From Mesorhizobium temperatum (GTDB lineage Bacteria; Pseudomonadota; Alphaproteobacteria; Rhizobiales; Rhizobiaceae): a stretch of 64,000 bases of DNA. Location of the stretch: positions 62,001-126,000 of the forward strand of contig NZ_NPKJ01000048.1 in the NCBI RefSeq assembly GCF_002284575.1, in the 5' to 3' direction. A program made the translations under genes and the position numbers. Below, in pieces: positions 44,414 through 53,008 of this stretch (positions are counted from its first letter, which is position 1; every line of letters starts with the position of its first letter). Under the pieces are notes generated by a model. That model did not search any database. It saw nothing but the letters and a program-made list of their open reading frames with translations, and had not been told where the DNA came from.

Positions 44414-44617
44414 CGCGTTGTTTACCACGTTGGGCGAAATGTGCGCATGTCGGTTACCCGTGTTTATCCTGTAGCGAATTTTTCACGGTTTTTCGGAGCG
44501 TGGGTGAAACCCGGGAAGCTCGTCTTCCACCGCAGCAAGCCGCGCGGCCGCCTTCGTTTCCGGCAGGGCTTTGGGAAACTGGTCATAAGCCAGCAGTAAT
44601 TCTGAACGGGCGCATCG

Positions 44618-47600
44618 ATGAACAGCAAGCGGTCCTATCTCGATACACTCAACGCCGGCAGGCAGCGCAGGCCGCACACCACGCTTGAACAGCTCAACCG
44701 TTCCCTGGAAACGCTGGAGCAGCGGCTGGAGCGGACGCGCGAGGACCTGAGCGAGCGTCCCGATCCGCGCCGGCCGAGCGCGGAGCCGCGCTATGCCAGC
44801 GCCCGGCCCTATGAGGATCCGCGCCCGGCGCAGCCACCGAAAAGCCCGGAGCCGGCTGCCTTAGACCAGAGTTACCAGGCGATCGCCCGCGATATCGACC
44901 GTGTGCGCGGCCAAGAAGACGGCGTCGCCGTGGTTGGCAAGATCGCCGGCGAATTGCGCGGCCTGCGCGAGGAACTGCGCCACCAGATGACCGCCGGCCT
45001 GCAGCGCGAATTCGAAGCGCTGCGCAAGGACATCGAGCGGGCTTTCCAGGCAAGCGCCCAGCCGGGAGGTCAATCGGGAGGCGGCAAAGGCAGCGCCGAA
45101 CTCGGCGTCGAGTTCGAGCGGCTTTCCGGCGCTATCCAGACTCTGGCGGAAAGGAGCGACGACAGGAGCGTCAACATGCTCCGGCTCGAACTGGAGCAGG
45201 TCAAGGCCGCGCTCGACACGCTGGCGCGCGAGGAGAGCGTGCAGGCGGTCGGCCGCCGCTGGGACGATTTCGACCGCCGCTGGACCGCGTTCGAGGATCG
45301 TGTCGATGCCGATCAGCGCAAGCGGTCGGACGCACCCGGTCTTTCGATGCTGACCGACCGGCTCGAACAGATCAGCAACGCCGTCAACAATTTGCCGGAG
45401 TCGCTGTCGCTGCGGTCGATCGAAGAGAAGGTCCGCACGCTTGCCAGCGCCGTCGATCATTTCGCCAGGCAGCAGGACAATCGCGGCAGCAGCACATTCG
45501 GTATGATCGACGAGCGGCTGGACGAGATTTCCCGCGCTATCGTCGCATCCACCGTCGCCGCGCAGGCTAATTCGTTCGACCCCGAACTCTTCGAACGCAT
45601 CGAGAAGCGGATCGCCTCGCTTGCCCAGCAGATCGAGGAAGTCACGCAAGTTCACCCCAGCGGCGAGGTCATCGACCGCCTCAACATGCTGTCGAGCCGG
45701 GTCGACGATCTTGCCGGCCGGGCCAATTTGCCGGAGCAGGCGATGGAGCGTCTCGACAAGCAGATCGCGCTCATTGCCGACAAGATCGACCGGGCGCCGG
45801 CCATGCCGGATGCCGACTACATCTTCCAGGGGCTGGAGCAACGTTTCGACGTGCTGTCCGGAATGATGGAGCGCCGCCAAGGCGACGCGATCGAACAAGG
45901 CAACATGCTGTTTCGTGATCTTGAGCGCCGGCTGGACGAAGTCGTCGACAGGCTGGACCAGCGCATGCCGCAGATCGACGGCGCCGGCATCATGGACGCC
46001 ATCGACGCCCGCTTCAGCGCGCTGGCCCAGCGCATGGAAACGCGCGTTCCCGATTCCGCAAGCGAAGCGGCGATCCGTGGCCTGGAAGGCCGCCTCGAAG
46101 ATATTTCAAGCCGGCTGGATTCATCGGCGGCACAAGTCGCCGGCATCGACCCGGCCCTGATCCGCAGCCTGGAGGCGCAAGTCGCGGGTCTGTCGGCGCA
46201 TCTTTCGAAGCCCGGCACGCCATTGCCGGAATTCGAGGACATCAGCCCTCGTCTCGACGAAATCGAGAAGTCGCTGGCTGACACCCGCGATTCCATCCTC
46301 AGCGCTGCGCGCGAGGCAGCCGAGAGCGCCGTCCGTTCGCTGGCCGGCTCCAGTGCCAACACGGCGGCCGTCTCCGGCCTCGCCCAGGATCTGAAGACGC
46401 TCGAAGCACTGACGCGCCGTTCCGACGAGCGCAATTCGAGGACCTTCGAGGCCATCCACGACACGCTGCTCAAGATCGTCGACCGACTGGGCTCGCTGGA
46501 AACGGGCGAGCCGACCGAAGCCGCGAGCGAGTTCACGCAGCCTGCTGCGCCGGTGCGCGCGCGGGCGGCACGAGCCTCCAAGATCGCGGTCCAGGACGCG
46601 CCGTCGATGGATATCGACCAGCCATTGCCGCTGACTGGAGACATGGCCGACCTTGACAGCCGCGCCGCTGCTATCATGCGCAATGAGCCAGGTTCGCGTA
46701 GCGAACCGCGCACGCCGGCCGAAGCCGCTGCGGCCGCGGCCATGGCGGCGCTTGGTTCGGATACGGTGACGGAGAAAAGTGAGCAGCCCGGCGGCCGGAA
46801 GTCGATGCTCGGCGGACTGGCGCGCGTCTTCAAGGGTAAGAAGGAGGCAGACGTTCCACCGCTTGCCGGCTCGGCGCCTGATGTCGAGATACCGAGCGCC
46901 GATCTCGACGAGCCGCTGGATCCGAAGGTTGCCAACCGGCCGCTGGAGCCCGGCTCCGGCCCACCCGACCTCAACGCCATCATGAAGCGCGTGCGCGACG
47001 AACGCGGACCGCCGGTCAGGGCCGGCAATGCCGATGCATCGAAATCCGACTTCATCGCCGCAGCCAGACGCGCGGCGCAAGCGGCCGCTGCCGAAGCCGA
47101 CGCTCTCAAGCGGCAATCGACGATGAGCGGCCCAGTGAAGGCGCTCAGGATCGGCGACCTGCTCAAGGCGCGACGCAAGCCGATCCTGATGGCAGCCGCC
47201 GCAGTCATGCTGGCGCTCGCCGGCCTGCAATTGGGCAAGGCCTTTGTCTCCGACCCCGTCGAAATGGCGAGCAACGATGCGTCGCCGATCGTGGCCGCGC
47301 AGCCAGCGGAAACCGCGTCGGCCGGTACAGCCAGCGAGCCGAAGACGGACGCGCTAACTGCAGCACAGGACAGCGCGCCAGCCCGCGCCGTCCGGCAGGC
47401 AGAGCCGTCCGAATCGGTAGCCGAGGACGACATGCCGTCACGGACCGCCCTCGCCGCGCCGTCTGACCCCGAAACGCCGATGGACACCGGACCCGAGGCT
47501 GAGCCTGTTCCTGCGCTCATCACTCCAACGGCGCCGACCGATCCGGCGGCGAACGTGACAGCGTCGACACCTGCGGGCCCCACGGTTGCGGACGCCGAGC

Positions 47601-48550
47601 CAATGGCCACAGCGCCGGCCACCACCCCCGCGACCCAGGAGATGACCGGCACGGTCACGCCTGCGGATGCTTCGACGGCGGCGGCCACTGCCAAGATCGA
47701 CATCCCAACCGATGCCGGCCCGGCTGCCTTGCGTGACGCAGCGGCCGGCGGCGACGCCAAGGCGTTGTTCGAGATCGGCTCGCGCTACGCCGAATCGCGC
47801 GGCGTCAAGCAAGACATGGCAGCGGCCGCCAAATGGTACGAGAAATCAGCCGAACTCGGGTTCGCACCGGCAGAATACCGCATCGGCAACTTCTATGAGA
47901 AGGGCACCGGCGTCGCGCGCGACGTCAAGAAGGCGAAGACCTGGTACCAGCTCGCCGCGGAGCAGGGCAACGCCAGCGCCATGCACAATCTCGCCGTGCT
48001 CTTTGCCATGGCTGCGGACGGCGTGACCGACAATGAATCGGCCGCGCACTGGTTCCAGGCGGCCGCCGATCTCGGTGTCAAGGACAGCCAGTTCAATCTC
48101 GGCATCCTGGCGGCGAAGGGCGTCGGCATGAAGCAGAATCTCGAAGATTCCTACAAATGGTTCGCGCTCGTTGCCAAGACCGGCGACAAGGATGCGGCGG
48201 CAAAGCGCGACGAGATCGCCAAGGCGCTCAGGCCCGAGCAGCTCGAACGCGCACGCGCCGCCGCCGAACTGTGGAAGGCAAAGCCGCTCGATCCTGCGGC
48301 CAATTCGGCCGACATTCCCGAATCATGGCAGGACGGCACGCCGCAGACGACCGCCAGCGTCGACATGAAGAAGGTCGTTCAGAACATCCAGCGCATTCTC
48401 AACAAGAACGGCTATGAGGCCGGCAATGCCGACGGCGTGATGGGCCAGAAAACCGAGGATGCCATCATGGCTTTCCAGACCGACAACGACTTGAAGCCGA
48501 CGGGCGCGCTCGACGAAAAACTGGTCAAGGCGCTGCTTGCGCGCAAATAA
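44618..48550 (+). CDS. podJ: PodJ-like polarity protein with Sel1 repeats and peptidoglycan-binding domain
   Basis: A 1310-residue bitopic protein with the PodJ layout. A long cytoplasmic coiled-coil region (about residues 20-640, many repeats of the type EERLDEISRAI or RLDEVVDRLD) is followed by an Ala/Pro-rich basic linker. One membrane helix (PILMAAAAVMLALAGLQLGK, about 853-875) comes next, then a Pro/Ala/Thr-rich periplasmic stretch and about four Sel1 repeats (ALFEIGSRYAESRGVKQDMA, AEYRIGNFYEKGTGVARDVK and so on). The C-terminus has a PG_binding_1 domain (NKNGYEAGNADGVMGQKTED). PodJ marks the new or growing pole and organises the division apparatus in Caulobacter and Agrobacterium. Confidence 0.88.
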   Translation: MNSKRSYLDTLNAGRQRRPHTTLEQLNRSLETLEQRLERTREDLSERPDPRRPSAEPRYASARPYEDPRPAQPPKSPEPAALDQSYQAIARDIDRVRGQEDGVAVVGKIAGELRGLREELRHQMTAGLQREFEALRKDIERAFQASAQPGGQSGGGKGSAELGVEFERLSGAIQTLAERSDDRSVNMLRLELEQVKAALDTLAREESVQAVGRRWDDFDRRWTAFEDRVDADQRKRSDAPGLSMLTDRLEQISNAVNNLPESLSLRSIEEKVRTLASAVDHFARQQDNRGSSTFGMIDERLDEISRAIVASTVAAQANSFDPELFERIEKRIASLAQQIEEVTQVHPSGEVIDRLNMLSSRVDDLAGRANLPEQAMERLDKQIALIADKIDRAPAMPDADYIFQGLEQRFDVLSGMMERRQGDAIEQGNMLFRDLERRLDEVVDRLDQRMPQIDGAGIMDAIDARFSALAQRMETRVPDSASEAAIRGLEGRLEDISSRLDSSAAQVAGIDPALIRSLEAQVAGLSAHLSKPGTPLPEFEDISPRLDEIEKSLADTRDSILSAAREAAESAVRSLAGSSANTAAVSGLAQDLKTLEALTRRSDERNSRTFEAIHDTLLKIVDRLGSLETGEPTEAASEFTQPAAPVRARAARASKIAVQDAPSMDIDQPLPLTGDMADLDSRAAAIMRNEPGSRSEPRTPAEAAAAAAMAALGSDTVTEKSEQPGGRKSMLGGLARVFKGKKEADVPPLAGSAPDVEIPSADLDEPLDPKVANRPLEPGSGPPDLNAIMKRVRDERGPPVRAGNADASKSDFIAAARRAAQAAAAEADALKRQSTMSGPVKALRIGDLLKARRKPILMAAAAVMLALAGLQLGKAFVSDPVEMASNDASPIVAAQPAETASAGTASEPKTDALTAAQDSAPARAVRQAEPSESVAEDDMPSRTALAAPSDPETPMDTGPEAEPVPALITPTAPTDPAANVTASTPAGPTVADAEPMATAPATTPATQEMTGTVTPADASTAAATAKIDIPTDAGPAALRDAAAGGDAKALFEIGSRYAESRGVKQDMAAAAKWYEKSAELGFAPAEYRIGNFYEKGTGVARDVKKAKTWYQLAAEQGNASAMHNLAVLFAMAADGVTDNESAAHWFQAAADLGVKDSQFNLGILAAKGVGMKQNLEDSYKWFALVAKTGDKDAAAKRDEIAKALRPEQLERARAAAELWKAKPLDPAANSADIPESWQDGTPQTTASVDMKKVVQNIQRILNKNGYEAGNADGVMGQKTEDAIMAFQTDNDLKPTGALDEKLVKALLARK

Positions 48551-48742
48551 CGTCAGATGCGTCGTTTCCGCGACGCCTTTGCCACACATTTGCCTGTTAA
48601 CTGATTGAGTTGTTTTTTGTTTCGGCGGCGTGGCGAGGTTTGACTTCGCCGCCCGGCCGGCGCAAGAACGAGATAGGCTTCTTGGCGCGAAATGCCCGCA
48701 ACGGTTGCATTCGTCGAGAGGCAAACTGATCGAGACTGACGG

Positions 48743-49666
48743 GTGGGCATCTATCTCCCGATCGCGGAAATTTCCGTCAACATCTTCGTGCTGCTGGCCA
48801 TGGGCGCGGCGGTGGGTTTCCTTTCGGGCATGTTCGGAGTGGGCGGCGGCTTCCTTATCACGCCGCTGCTGATCTTCTACAACATACCGCCGGCGATCGC
48901 GGTCGCCACCGGCGCCAACCAGGTTATCGCCTCCTCCTTCTCCGGCGCATTGTCGCACGTGAAGCGCGGCACGCTCGACTTCAAGCTCGGCGGTGTGCTT
49001 TTGGCAGGCGGCATCGTCGGCTCAACCGGCGGCATCTTTGTCTTTGGCTTCTTACGGCGGCTCGGCCAACTCGACCTGTTCATCTCGCTGCTCTATGTCG
49101 TGCTGCTCGGCACCGTCGGCGGGCTGATGCTGGTCGAGAGCGTCAATGCGCTGCGCGCCACGCGCAGCGGCGCGGCGCCAGTGCTGAAGAAATCCGGCCA
49201 GCACAATTGGATCCACCGCTTGCCGCTGAAGATGCGGTTCAGGGCCTCGAAGCTTTTCGTCAGCGTCATCCCGGTGCTCGGCCTCGGTGCCGGCATCGGT
49301 TTCCTGTCGTCGATCATGGGCGTCGGCGGCGGCTTTATCATGGTACCGGCGCTGATCTATCTCTTGAAAGTGCCGACCAACGTCGTCATCGGCACCTCGC
49401 TATTCCAGATCATCTTCACCTCGGCCTACACCACGCTGGTCCATGCCACCACCAATCAGACAGTCGACGTCATGCTCGCCTTCCTGTTGATGGCGGGCGG
49501 CGTCGCCGGCGCGCAATACGGCGCCAAGGCCGGCCAAAGGCTGCGTGGCGAGCAGCTCAGGGCGCTGCTGGCATTGCTGGTGCTGGCGGTTGCTATCCGG
49601 CTCGCCATCGACCTATTCGTGACGCCGCCCAACCTCTATTCCCTATCCGGCGTGGATCCGACCTGA
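48743..49666 (+). CDS. TauE/SafE family anion permease
   Basis: A 307-residue membrane protein with about eight helices and the duplicated TauE/SafE signature: GFLSGMFGVGGGFLITPLLI in the first half and GFLSSIMGVGGGFIMVPALI in the second. Members export sulfite, sulfoacetate or related anions. GTG 48743 is the likely start. It overlaps the next gene by one base (TGATG), a pairing often seen with TIGR02186 proteins. The sulfite dehydrogenase-like genes about 3.3 kb downstream make a sulfite or organosulfonate role attractive, but that is inference. Confidence 0.92.
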   Translation: MGIYLPIAEISVNIFVLLAMGAAVGFLSGMFGVGGGFLITPLLIFYNIPPAIAVATGANQVIASSFSGALSHVKRGTLDFKLGGVLLAGGIVGSTGGIFVFGFLRRLGQLDLFISLLYVVLLGTVGGLMLVESVNALRATRSGAAPVLKKSGQHNWIHRLPLKMRFRASKLFVSVIPVLGLGAGIGFLSSIMGVGGGFIMVPALIYLLKVPTNVVIGTSLFQIIFTSAYTTLVHATTNQTVDVMLAFLLMAGGVAGAQYGAKAGQRLRGEQLRALLALLVLAVAIRLAIDLFVTPPNLYSLSGVDPT

Positions 49667-50457
49667 TGGCGGGCTTGAGGGCGTTCTTGGCCGTTGCCTC
49701 GCTGTCGCTGCTCGCCGCCTCGTCACCGGGAAAAGCGCAGACGCCGGTTACCGAAAACATCCAGATCGGCCTGTCCACCGACCATGTCTCAATCACTGCC
49801 GGGTTTTCCGGTGCCGATCTCACCATTTTCGGCTCATTGGAAAATGCCGACCCGCTTGTCGCGCGCCAAGGGCGCTACGACATCATCGTCGTGCTTGAAG
49901 GTCCGGCCCGGCCGGTCGTCGTGCGCCGCAAGGACCGGGTGCTCGGCATCTGGATCAATCTGGAGTCCGAGACCTTCGAGAATGTGCCGGTGTCCTATTC
50001 TGTGGCGACGACGCGACCGCTGCAGGACGTAACCGACCCCAACAGCTACAAGCAATTGTCGCTCGGCGCCGCCAACATCTACATGCAGCCGGCCGACGAT
50101 GGCGACAGTCCGGCGACAATCCAGGAATTCACCGCGGCGCTGCGCGAGCGCAAAACGGCGACCGGCCTCTACAGCGAGAATGTCGGAGGCGTGCAGTTCC
50201 TGTCGCAGAACCTGTTCCGTGCCACCGTCCGGCTTGCCCCCAACGTTCCAGTCGGCACCCACAAGGCCCGTGCATTCCTGTTCAAGAGCGGCCTGTTCAT
50301 CAAGGAAAGCTCCGCCCAGCTCGAAATCCGCAAGTCCGGTTTCGAACAGTCGATCTTCCGCGTTGCCCACGATTATTCCTTTCTCTACGGCGTCTTCGCT
50401 GTATCGCTGGCCATGCTGACCGGCTGGCTAGGAAGACTGGTCTTCCGAAAGGACTAG
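49666..50457 (+). CDS. TIGR02186 family membrane-anchored periplasmic protein
   Basis: A 263-residue protein with a signal peptide (LRAFLAVASLSLLAASSPGK). An all-beta periplasmic domain follows (VTENIQIGLSTDHVSITAGF, VVRRKDRVLGIWINLESETF, SENVGGVQFLSQNLFRATVR), and a single C-terminal helix (YSFLYGVFAVSLAMLTGWLG) ends in basic residues. This is the TIGR02186 family, of unknown function, nearly always next to a TauE/SafE permease. Start ATG 49666 overlaps the permease stop; the open frame further upstream belongs to another phase. The two proteins probably work as a unit. Confidence 0.9.
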   Translation: MAGLRAFLAVASLSLLAASSPGKAQTPVTENIQIGLSTDHVSITAGFSGADLTIFGSLENADPLVARQGRYDIIVVLEGPARPVVVRRKDRVLGIWINLESETFENVPVSYSVATTRPLQDVTDPNSYKQLSLGAANIYMQPADDGDSPATIQEFTAALRERKTATGLYSENVGGVQFLSQNLFRATVRLAPNVPVGTHKARAFLFKSGLFIKESSAQLEIRKSGFEQSIFRVAHDYSFLYGVFAVSLAMLTGWLGRLVFRKD

Positions 50458-50564
50458 CCCCTTGCGAAAGGTTGTTCCCCTTTTGGGGCTCATGGGTTAG
50501 ACCGCGACCCCGACCGACCGGACACGAGCTGTCGCTCCCCCACAATCAGAATACAGGCTTCACG

Positions 50565-51821
50565 ATGCGATCAGCTTTCGGCGGTATCGACTTCGGCACT
50601 TCGAATTCCACAGTGGGCGTGGTCAGGAACGGGCAGCCACGGCTGGTGGCGCTGGAAGACGGCGAGGTCACACTGCCGACCGCCGTGTTCTTCAATTTCG
50701 AGGACAACCGCACTTATTTTGGGCGCCGCGCCATCGCCAACTATACCGACAGCATCGAAGGTCGCCTGATGCGCTCGCTGAAGAGCGTGCTCGGCAGTTC
50801 GCTTGTCCATGAAAAGACGCGCATCAAGTCCCGATCGATCGCCTTCACCGAAATCATTGGTCTGTTCGTCGGCCATCTCAGGAAAAGGCTGGAAGAGGAT
50901 GCGGACGACACGGTTGAAAGCGTGGTGCTCGGTCGTCCCGTGCCGTTTGTCGACGACGATGCCGAGGCCGATGCCAAGGCCGAAGGTGAACTCGAAAACG
51001 CGGCCCGCACCCAAGGCTTCAAGCATATCGCCTTCCAGTTCGAGCCGATCGCGGCGGCGCTCGACTACGAGCAGAAGGTCACGCGGGAAGAACTGGCGCT
51101 GATCGTCGACATGGGCGGCGGCACGTCCGACTTCTCGATCGTGCGGGTCTCGCCGCAGCGCGCCCGCTCCCTCGATCGCAAGGACGACATCCTGGCGAGC
51201 CGAGGCATCCACATCGGCGGCACCGACTTCGATCGGCTGTTGAGCATCACCCATGTGATGCCGCAACTCGGCTACCTCTCGCCGACCAAGGACGGCAAGC
51301 GCAACTTGCCGGCCAGCTACTTCATCGACTTGGCGACATGGCAACGCATCAATCTGGTCTACACCGCCAGGGCGATGACCCATTTGCGCCAGATCCGCTA
51401 CGAGGCGGAACGCACCGACCTGGTCGACCGCTTCATCCACATCGTCGAGCATCGTTACGGGCACGCGCTGGCCGCTTTGGTCGAAACGGCCAAGATCGAG
51501 CTGACGGAGCAAGTTTCTGGTGATGTCGTAGTCGCGCTGCCCGGGGCGAGTTTCGCGGCAGAAATTTCCCGCGCCGGGCTCGAGGCCACGATTGCCAGGG
51601 ATATCGAACGGGTGGCCGCGACGGTTGGCGAGACGATCCGCGACGCGCAGGTGAAACCATCCGCCATCACCGCAGTGTTCCTGACCGGCGGATCGACCGC
51701 CATCCCGCTGGCAAGGCAGCAGATATTGGCCTTGGTGCCGCAGGCGTCCGTCATCGAAGGTGATATGTTCGGCTCGGTCGGGCTTGGGCTGGCGCTCGAT
51801 GCGCAGCGGAAATTCGGCTGA
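50565..51821 (+). CDS. Hsp70 family protein (YegD-like)
   Basis: A 418-residue actin/Hsp70-fold ATPase lacking a DnaK substrate-binding domain, as in YegD. The phosphate-1 loop is GGIDFGTSNSTVGVV, phosphate-2 is LALIVDMGGGTSDFSIVRV, and the adenosine motif is VFLTGGSTAIPLARQQILAL. Also visible are VVLGRPVPFVDDDAEADAKA and QFEPIAAALDYE. YegD proteins are chaperone-like, and their clients are unknown. ATG 50565 is preferred over an upstream start at 50472 with a non-conserved tail. Its stop is seven bases from that of the convergent LysR gene. Confidence 0.92.
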   Translation: MRSAFGGIDFGTSNSTVGVVRNGQPRLVALEDGEVTLPTAVFFNFEDNRTYFGRRAIANYTDSIEGRLMRSLKSVLGSSLVHEKTRIKSRSIAFTEIIGLFVGHLRKRLEEDADDTVESVVLGRPVPFVDDDAEADAKAEGELENAARTQGFKHIAFQFEPIAAALDYEQKVTREELALIVDMGGGTSDFSIVRVSPQRARSLDRKDDILASRGIHIGGTDFDRLLSITHVMPQLGYLSPTKDGKRNLPASYFIDLATWQRINLVYTARAMTHLRQIRYEAERTDLVDRFIHIVEHRYGHALAALVETAKIELTEQVSGDVVVALPGASFAAEISRAGLEATIARDIERVAATVGETIRDAQVKPSAITAVFLTGGSTAIPLARQQILALVPQASVIEGDMFGSVGLGLALDAQRKFG

Positions 51822-51827
51822 CCCGGC

Positions 51828-52730
51828 TTACCCGCGGACGGTCTCGCCGGCCTTCGCGCCCAGATGCGCCTTGAGCGCCATCTGGGCCAGATTTGCCTGC
51901 CGGTCACGATGCGTGATCACGGCGAAATCACGTTTCGGCAGATCGATCGGCACGGAACGCAAGCTGCCTTCGGCAACGGCGCGTTCGACAACGAGTTCCG
52001 AAATGATGGTGGCGCCGGCGCCAGCCTCGACCGCCTGACGGACCGCCTCGTTGCTCGGCAGCACCAGGAATATCCGCAGGTCTGCGAACGAGATCCCTTC
52101 GCGGCGGGCAAGATCTTCCAGCACCTCGCGCGTACCCGATCCGCCCTCCCTGATGATCCAGCGGAGCTCCCTGATATCGGGATGCCCGCGCGAGACTTCA
52201 GCGATCTCGGGATGCGAATGCGCCACGACCAGCATCAGGCGATCCACATCAACCTTGGCACGCCGCAATATGTCGGATTCAGTGCGACCCTCGACCAGAC
52301 CAAAATCCGCCGTGCCGTCCAGGACATTGGTCTCGACCTGTCTCGTGTTGCCGATGGTCACGCTTAGCCTGACGGCGGGATAGGCCTCGTGGAAGGAGGC
52401 CAGCCGGCGCGGCAGCCAATAGCTGGCGATGGTTTGGCTTGCGGCGATCGAAAGGCTGCCGGTGATCGTCTGCGAGACGTGCTCCAGCACGTCGTGGGCG
52501 GCAGCCGCCCGTTCGAGCACGGCCTTGGCCTCGGGCAGGAACCTGCGCCCGGTCTGCGCCAGCTCGATGTTGCGACCGACCCGGTTGAACAGCTGGACGC
52601 CATGCTGCTGTTCGAGCGAGCGGATAGCGGCCGAGGCCGCCGACTGGGAAATGCCCAGCAGCTCGGCCGCCTTGGTCATGTGCCCCCGTTCGGCGACAGC
52701 AACGAAGATCCGCAGTTGGTCCAGGGTCAT
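51828..52730 (-). CDS. LysR family regulator, divergent from the soe operon
   Basis: A 300-residue LysR protein. The HTH is MTLDQLRIFVAVAERGHMTK followed by AAELLGISQSAASAAIRSLE. The effector domain (SLSIAASQTIASYWLPRRLA, LRWIIREGGSGTREVLEDLA) resembles CysB/CbbR-type members that sense small anions or sulfur metabolites. It is divergent from the molybdenum oxidoreductase operon, and the inverted repeat ACAAG-N5-CTTGT lies between them, so it is the likely regulator of soeABC. The inducer cannot be read from sequence. Confidence 0.9.
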   Translation of the reverse strand: MTLDQLRIFVAVAERGHMTKAAELLGISQSAASAAIRSLEQQHGVQLFNRVGRNIELAQTGRRFLPEAKAVLERAAAAHDVLEHVSQTITGSLSIAASQTIASYWLPRRLASFHEAYPAVRLSVTIGNTRQVETNVLDGTADFGLVEGRTESDILRRAKVDVDRLMLVVAHSHPEIAEVSRGHPDIRELRWIIREGGSGTREVLEDLARREGISFADLRIFLVLPSNEAVRQAVEAGAGATIISELVVERAVAEGSLRSVPIDLPKRDFAVITHRDRQANLAQMALKAHLGAKAGETVRG

Positions 52731-52762
52731 GGGAGAATTAAGAAAGAAATTCGATTGGAATT

Positions 52763-52780
52763 ACAAGAGCAACTTGTTAG
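52763..52780. promoter_or_regulatory. LysR-type dyad between lysR and soeA
   Basis: ACAAG (52764-52768) and CTTGT (52774-52778) form an inverted repeat with a 5-base spacer, in AT-rich DNA 35-50 bases upstream of the LysR start. It fits an autoregulatory LysR binding site. The remainder of the gap to soeA (to 53008) shows no other clear element. Confidence 0.45.
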
Positions 52781-53008
52781 ACGGATTGATTGCTTTGTTC
52801 TAATTTTCCGGGCGGAGTCGGAAAAAAATCGCGGCCGGCTTGCAACGGGTAGAAAAGTGATCGGGCGGTTCAAATCCTTGTTTGCCCATTGGACCCGCGG
52901 TCTGCGGCGTCGGCTTGCCGGCAACCGTTATCATCCGGAAGAACACTACATGCGCGGCCCCGGGCCGAAGACGAGAGCCAAATTCGCAGACCGCAAAAGC
53001 ACCGGATC

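Noticed and set aside
45817..47760. 647-codon minus-strand frame opposite podJ
   Set aside because: Ser/Ala/Arg-rich composition mirrors the podJ codons; podJ has clear coiled-coil, Sel1 and peptidoglycan-binding domains on the other strand.
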